Origin: Alphaproteobacteria bacterium
GTDB taxonomy: Bacteria > Pseudomonadota > Alphaproteobacteria > Micropepsales > Micropepsaceae
Direction of reading: 5' to 3'
Length of the DNA stretch: 64,000 nt
Assembly (NCBI GenBank): GCA_025350465.1
Contig: JANXXU010000038.1
Span: forward strand, 1-64,000
Under the pieces are notes generated by a model. That model made no database searches. It saw only the letters and a program-made list of their open reading frames with translations, and had not been told where the DNA came from. Within the stretch, counting starts at the first letter, position 1; each line of letters begins with the position of its first letter. The translations under genes and the position numbers were made by a program. Positions 59,279 to 64,000 of this stretch are shown in pieces.

Positions 59279-62200
59279 CGGTTCTTCCTTGGGTCACGAT
59301 ACGTTCGACCTCACGTTCCAGTTTGCGCTGTTCGAATTGCATGTCGAGGCTGCGAGCATGTTCGAGCCCCAGGCGGAGTGCGCGCGCCGCCTCTAAGTCG
59401 TGCTTGCGCAATCGCGCCGCCAAGGCTCTGCAAAGATACAATCGGGGACGCGCGATTGGATGAACGCGGGCAAAACGCCAAAGCTGTTTCAAGGCCGGTC
59501 TCGCACATTGCCGCGCATTCGCTCGGACCGACTTCGGTGCGCGCTCATCGAGCGCGAGGCGCAGCATGATCTCGGCCGGCGCAGCAAACCCCTCAAGCGA
59601 ACCGAAATTGTTGACGGCAAGCGTGCGCGCAAGGCCGAGACACTCGTTTGCACGTTCAAAGGCCTGCGAGTACCGACCCTGAGCGAATTCGATCTGCGCT
59701 CGAAGGCCCTTGCAGATGATGTGCGATTGTCTGTCGGGCATGGACTCGACGATGGGCTCTGCGGCCTCAAGCAACGCGTTCGCTTCGTTCCATCTGCTTG
59801 CCGGAATCAGTGCTTCGGCTTGACCATAGAGTCCCCATGCCTGCGAGGAGCGGTTGCGCTGCTTTTCCCCGACGGCATGCAGAGCCGCGAAACGCTCCAA
59901 AGACAGCTTCCAATCGCCGCGAAAATAGGCCTCGAGCGCGAGCAGCGTTTCGACAAACTTGGGATAGGCGGGATCGGCAACGTTCGCGTAGAGCGCAACA
60001 GCCCTTTGCAGCTCGGACCGAGCTTCCCGCCATCGCCCGAAACTCATGTGCCAGATCGCTTCGCCCAAATGTCCGTGCGAGGAGGCAACGTTGTCACCGA
60101 CGCCTTCACCCAGCACTCGCGCGGAATTCCAAGCCGCATGCGCCGTGCCGTGCAGACCGAGAAGCGCCGCCATGTGCCCAAGAAAGAGATAGGCGCGGGC
60201 TCGAGCGCGTGCCCGAAGTCGTGGCTCTGCAGCGAAAGCCATCATTGACGCGTAAGAACTCATCATCGTGCCGATGTCGCCGAGGAAAAATGCCATCTCC
60301 GCGCGAATCGCACTAACCATCACTAAAGGTGGACGAGCGCCGCGAGGAACCGCAGCATTGCCCAATCCGGTCGGCGCCAGGAGAACGCGCCGGAAGCGCG
60401 CGATGCTCAACCGCAGTACACGGGGCAACCAGGCAGGCCCGCCCATGCAATCGTCAAGTATCGACAAGGCGCGCGAGGCGTCATCCAGAGCGCTGGTCAT
60501 CTCGCCTTGCGCCCAGTGCGCGACGGCTATCCCAGCATGCCAACCTGCGACCCTCGGAATCGCGGCGGCGACATGCCCGCGCGACAATACGGCCAAGGCG
60601 TTGTTGTAGAGGCCTATCGCCAACTCTGGCGCGCCTGCATAGAGCACGGCGTCGCCGGCGCGGCCGAAGCCGACCGCTGCGCGACGCGCGTGACCGGCCT
60701 CGCGCCAGTGTTGGGCAACCATGGCGTCGCTGATCCCGCTTTCTTTCGTTACTCTGCGCAAGTGTCCGAGGTATCGCGCGGCGCTCGAGTGCAAATCCCG
60801 CGCTTCGGTGGGCGGAATGCGCGTGATCACCGCGTCGGCGAGGAGCCGATGGTTCATCGTCAATCCGTGAGATGCCTGCATGGCGGACGCGCCGCCTAGC
60901 TTGACGAACGCATTTGCCGTTAATGATGCCAATGCCTCGCCCATCGCGTGAATCGAAATCGAAGTCGCGAGGGTCTGCAGTGCGGCAAGCGAGATCGGGC
61001 GGTCGAATATCGCGAGTGTGCGAACGATCTGGGTCTCATGGGCTGTCAAACCGTCGAGACGTTGATCCAGAACGTGAGTCAGAAAGCCCGGATTGCCAAT
61101 ATAGTCGCGCGCGAGGGCGGTTACGGATTTTGCCTGACCTCCGTTGAGCCAATGCGCAATTTGTTCGGTGTGAAAGGGATTGCCGCCGGAGAGTTCGAAA
61201 ATTTGTTCATACTCGGCGTCGTCATACGAGGACGTCGGGCTGGCACTGCGCGCGATGGCCTTGATCGCTTCCAGACCTAACGGGTCAAGGAGGATGTGGG
61301 TCGTTCGGTTGGGATCGACGGAGCGCTTCAGCTGATCGAGGTGCGTGTAGTGCCCGTCGCGGTGGCCGAGTACGACCAACAGCTGCGGCGATGCGCCCAA
61401 TACGTTGGCGAGCAGGTGGCACGAAGCATCGTCAAGCCATTGCGCATCGTCCAAGCAAATCAGAGTTGGATTGTGTTGCGCGGCGTAGGCAACGACAGCG
61501 GTGATGGCGCGCGCCAGCAAGTCATGCCGTGCGATGCCCTCAATCCCGTCGAGCGGCGGGAGGGCCGTGAGGTTGCCCGCCGGCATCACATCATCGAGGA
61601 TCGTATGCAGGCCCGCCGGGATACCTGCTGCCGAAAGTGCGGTCGCCAACGACTGTGTCCGGTCGCCCGACATCGCGAGGGCAAGCGGGCCCATCAAGTC
61701 GCGCCATAAGGACAAGTATTGTGATGCCCGGCGGGGGTCGCCACGAAGCCAAAAGGCATTCGTCGAAGGCGAGACCGATTTGTGGAAAGCATCCAACAAT
61801 TTGGTCTTGCCGATGCCCGGCGGGCCGGAAAGGGATATCAAACCTCCCCGGCCATTGCTCAATCCGTCGAGTGCGGTCGAGAGACGCGCAAGATCAGCGT
61901 CGCGACCCACCAATTCACTGTCTTTGGCACCCACCGTCGCTCGATACGATGCGTCGCCCAAATCGACCGCAACGCAGGGAATACCGTTCTGAAGGACGAA
62001 TCGGTTGCCCGACCCAAAACTTGGGAGACGATGCGCCAATGTGTGAGCGGTGCTCAGCTCAAGGGCGAGATCGCGCCGGCCGGAGGCGGCGAGCTTGGCG
62101 CTCAGATTCACCGCGGGGCCATGCACGATGGAGATTGTTCTTTCACCGAGCTGCAAGGGCCCGCGATAGACGAAACCCTCGGCAAGCCCGAAACGAGGCG

Positions 62201-63149
62201 AAAATCCTGTTTTGGCGAGTAACGGCTGCAATTCGACGATGAAGTCGAGTGCGCTATCAAGCGCCGTCAAGCCGATGTCGCGCGTTCTCGCAAATGAAAG
62301 ATTGAAGAGCAGACCTTTGTCGTCGTGCGTAACCTTCTCCAGGCGCCCTCCGCAAGCCTCAGCGAGCCTTTGGCTAAGGATTGTCACGTCTTGGAGCGTT
62401 GCGAGCGGGGCTCCGAGGAGTTCGCCGGAGAGCTTGATCGCGAAAAACACGACGGCCAGTTTGCGAATTTCGGCGATCGACGCGAGATCGCGGAGCGCCG
62501 GCTGGATGACCCGCGGCGCTGCCGCCAGGCCTTGCAAGACACTGGTGCCCGTATCGCCGTCCACGGTTGCTTCGCACTGACGTCTGCGCGCCATGGCGAC
62601 ATGCAGAGCTTCTATCGCCGCCCCTGTGGCGACGGTGTCCCATCGGCCCTGCCAACCGCCCACTCGACACAGATTTACTTGGCCCGACGCATGCGCTGCG
62701 CGGACTCGCAACGCACCCAAAGCGATCGTGAAAGCTCTTTCGGCATTGCCGATCAATTGGTCGATGTTTTCCTGACCGGAATCGACGCCCGCACTCCTCT
62801 CGCGGACCAAGATGATGCCATCGCCAAGTGAGTCGATTGCGACAAAGCCGTGATCAGCGAGTTGATCGGCGACGGCGCGAAAGCCGATGTCGAGGACATT
62901 TCTAACTTCTTCGGCGGCGCCTGGGCCTTTCTCGTCGATCAAGCCCTGGGTGAAGCGCGAAAAACCGATGACGTCGACTCCGATCACATCAGCATCAAAG
63001 GTGTGCTCGGCGGGGCCACTCGCTGCCCGTTCGCTCAGATTGCGAGGCTGAGACTCGTCGCGAATGACTGTGCTGATCTCTTCGGTCGTCATGGGTCGAG
63101 ATGGCTCAGGCGAAGTCGCTTTCTCCGGCAATGCGCCGAGGATGACCAC
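59271..63149 (-). CDS. Soluble-adenylyl-cyclase-like protein: two cyclase homology domains, AAA ATPase, TPR region
   Basis: A 1292-residue protein. The first class III cyclase domain (about 50-215) keeps the metal-binding Asp59 (GVDVIGFSRF) and Asp110 (DSLGDGIIL). A second, degenerate cyclase-like domain spans about 235-400 (GGRLEKVTHDDKGLLF, HGPAVNLSAKLAASG). Next come an AAA/STAND ATPase with Walker A GPPGIGKT (442-449) and Walker B LICLDDAQWLDD (near 550), and a long helical repeat region to the C-terminus. This order resembles mammalian soluble adenylyl cyclase. There is no C-terminal HTH, so it is not a MalT-type regulator. The start could be 63149 or ATG 63092; the former overlaps the upstream gene by 44 bases. 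Confidence 0.82.
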   Translation of the reverse strand: MVILGALPEKATSPEPSRPMTTEEISTVIRDESQPRNLSERAASGPAEHTFDADVIGVDVIGFSRFTQGLIDEKGPGAAEEVRNVLDIGFRAVADQLADHGFVAIDSLGDGIILVRERSAGVDSGQENIDQLIGNAERAFTIALGALRVRAAHASGQVNLCRVGGWQGRWDTVATGAAIEALHVAMARRRQCEATVDGDTGTSVLQGLAAAPRVIQPALRDLASIAEIRKLAVVFFAIKLSGELLGAPLATLQDVTILSQRLAEACGGRLEKVTHDDKGLLFNLSFARTRDIGLTALDSALDFIVELQPLLAKTGFSPRFGLAEGFVYRGPLQLGERTISIVHGPAVNLSAKLAASGRRDLALELSTAHTLAHRLPSFGSGNRFVLQNGIPCVAVDLGDASYRATVGAKDSELVGRDADLARLSTALDGLSNGRGGLISLSGPPGIGKTKLLDAFHKSVSPSTNAFWLRGDPRRASQYLSLWRDLMGPLALAMSGDRTQSLATALSAAGIPAGLHTILDDVMPAGNLTALPPLDGIEGIARHDLLARAITAVVAYAAQHNPTLICLDDAQWLDDASCHLLANVLGASPQLLVVLGHRDGHYTHLDQLKRSVDPNRTTHILLDPLGLEAIKAIARSASPTSSYDDAEYEQIFELSGGNPFHTEQIAHWLNGGQAKSVTALARDYIGNPGFLTHVLDQRLDGLTAHETQIVRTLAIFDRPISLAALQTLATSISIHAMGEALASLTANAFVKLGGASAMQASHGLTMNHRLLADAVITRIPPTEARDLHSSAARYLGHLRRVTKESGISDAMVAQHWREAGHARRAAVGFGRAGDAVLYAGAPELAIGLYNNALAVLSRGHVAAAIPRVAGWHAGIAVAHWAQGEMTSALDDASRALSILDDCMGGPAWLPRVLRLSIARFRRVLLAPTGLGNAAVPRGARPPLVMVSAIRAEMAFFLGDIGTMMSSYASMMAFAAEPRLRARARARAYLFLGHMAALLGLHGTAHAAWNSARVLGEGVGDNVASSHGHLGEAIWHMSFGRWREARSELQRAVALYANVADPAYPKFVETLLALEAYFRGDWKLSLERFAALHAVGEKQRNRSSQAWGLYGQAEALIPASRWNEANALLEAAEPIVESMPDRQSHIICKGLRAQIEFAQGRYSQAFERANECLGLARTLAVNNFGSLEGFAAPAEIMLRLALDERAPKSVRANARQCARPALKQLWRFARVHPIARPRLYLCRALAARLRKHDLEAARALRLGLEHARSLDMQFEQRKLEREVERIVTQGRTDV

Positions 63150-64000
63150 AAATCGCCCGCGAACATTGTAGTCCAGACATCACTGCGTTTTCGAACGAGC
63201 CGGTATCGGCGCCGTTGCGCGTCCAATCCCCGGCAAGAAAAAGATTCGAAACGCCGCTCTCGTTGGTTCGAAGCCGCTTGTCGATCGTTCCGGGGGGCGA
63301 CAGCACATACCCGCCCGCAGGCAGGCTATTGGCGCGCACATATCTGTCGATGAGAATCTTCAAGCTGCCATCTGCTTCCAGGACTGCGTCCGGCCACAAT
63401 TGGCGAATGTGCTCGGCGATCCATTTGTTCGTGGCCTTTTGCACGCGATCGCGCTCAAGCGCGGGATAGTCCACGCCTTGCGGCACATTGAGCCTCGGCA
63501 ATGTTCCGCAAAAATAGCTCAGCTCCTTGCGGTCTATGCCGTTATTTCGTTCGTACTTGAGCAAGTACGTCATGTCTGCCCACGTCGCATGGGGCTGGGC
63601 GAACGCGGTCAAGGCAGTCGGCCCTCCCTTCCAGCCCAGTTTTTTGGTCTCCTGGGACAGCCAAAACTGCGCGCTGATCGTCTGAACGGTTTTTTGATTG
63701 GCAAGCATCTCATTCCAGCGCGGATGACGCGTCACCAAATCCTCGCAGATATAGGGGAGTGCACCGGCGGAAATTGCCAGCACGACGATATCGAAATCCT
63801 TCCCGTGTTCGAGGACGAATTTTTCACCGCCGGGCCACCATGGCGACTCGTAGACGTCTTCAGCGTGGTCGAATTCTTCCTTCAGCGGCTGCGACAGTTC
63901 TTCGTATTTGGGGTGTGGCGGCCAGAAGCGCCGGGGTTCGCCTGCATTATCCTCGTATCCGATCAATGGCGCGTAATTGTCCTGGCCATGTTTGGGTTTT
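63106..64000 (-). CDS. FAD-dependent amine-oxidase-like protein (5' end beyond the window)
   Basis: A partial gene. The frame stays open to the window edge, so the N-terminal FAD dinucleotide motif is not visible. The visible ~298 residues include DFDIVVLAISAGALPYICEDL and a C-terminal FAD-binding segment NLFLAGDWTRNGADTGSFENAVMSG, typical of flavin-containing amine oxidase / phytoene-desaturase-like enzymes (NAD(P)-binding Rossmann family). An internal ATG at 63966 is not the true start. It is probably the first visible gene of a minus-strand unit with the cyclase-like and ADC-like genes. Confidence 0.8.
   Translation of the reverse strand, partial: KPKHGQDNYAPLIGYEDNAGEPRRFWPPHPKYEELSQPLKEEFDHAEDVYESPWWPGGEKFVLEHGKDFDIVVLAISAGALPYICEDLVTRHPRWNEMLANQKTVQTISAQFWLSQETKKLGWKGGPTALTAFAQPHATWADMTYLLKYERNNGIDRKELSYFCGTLPRLNVPQGVDYPALERDRVQKATNKWIAEHIRQLWPDAVLEADGSLKILIDRYVRANSLPAGGYVLSPPGTIDKRLRTNESGVSNLFLAGDWTRNGADTGSFENAVMSGLQCSRAICGHPRRIAGESDFA

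Overview
The window is GC-rich bacterial DNA from a nitrate-respiring, aromatic-degrading proteobacterium. An alphaproteobacterium is my best guess, based on the fused NarK1-NarK2 transporter, Dnr/FNR-type boxes, an aerobic phenylacetyl-CoA cluster under a TetR-type PaaR-like repressor, and a large TonB receptor; this placement is inference. Genes are dense, mostly in operons with 4-base ATGA/GTGA/TGATG overlaps. I see no CRISPR array, prophage or intact insertion sequence.

Layout. (1) 54-2958: tRNA-Ser(CGA), an isoprenylcysteine-methyltransferase-like membrane protein, and a Tat-exported aldonolactone oxidase translationally coupled to a lipoprotein c-type cytochrome. (2) 3273-10380: a five-gene plus-strand operon (acyl-CoA dehydrogenase, thiolase, acyl-CoA ligase, saccharopine-dehydrogenase-like reductase, ThDP enzyme) behind a perfect FNR box and a perfect 11+1+11 palindrome. 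(3) 10491-25769: a nitrate-respiration island. On the minus strand lie a Crp/Fnr regulator, nnrS, a porin and mobA; divergent to them lie narK(1-2 fusion)-narG-narH-narJ-narI-ppiC, an AhpD-like protein and a small heme-copper-oxidase-like membrane protein. (4) 25814-29144: an aminotransferase and two divergent outer-membrane proteins. (5) 29276-36965: a probable 2-aminobenzoyl-CoA (anthranilate) cluster: CoA ligase, SDR, enoyl-CoA hydratase, Rid protein, two-domain flavin monooxygenase/reductase, and a MocR regulator. (6) 37215-43951: a secreted TPR protein, an IS256-transposase-derived protein whose hallmark catalytic residues are substituted, a LuxR-type regulator 10 bases downstream, and a TonB-dependent receptor. 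(7) 44057-58289: a phenylalanine/phenylacetate block with the TetR repressor, a fused E1 and an E2 of a 2-oxoacid dehydrogenase, an aromatic aminotransferase, then paaG-paaZ-hydrolase-P450 (minus) and paaABCDE (plus). (8) 58313-64000: an acetoacetate-decarboxylase-like protein, a 1292-residue soluble-adenylyl-cyclase-like protein and a flavin amine oxidase cut by the window end.

The most notable reading is that block 7 forms one regulon. Three copies of a dyad operator (ACCG-N6-CGGT, or the symmetry-preserving ATCG-N6-CGAT) stand before the E1/E2/aminotransferase operon, before paaG-paaZ-hydrolase-P450 and before paaABCDE. No phenylacetate-CoA ligase (paaK) is present. The genes therefore suggest phenylalanine -> phenylpyruvate -> phenylacetyl-CoA by direct oxidative decarboxylation, followed by epoxidation and ring opening. 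Other points of interest are the inactive-looking IS256 relative paired with a LuxR regulator, and the FNR/TetR-controlled acyl-CoA/ThDP operon of unknown substrate.
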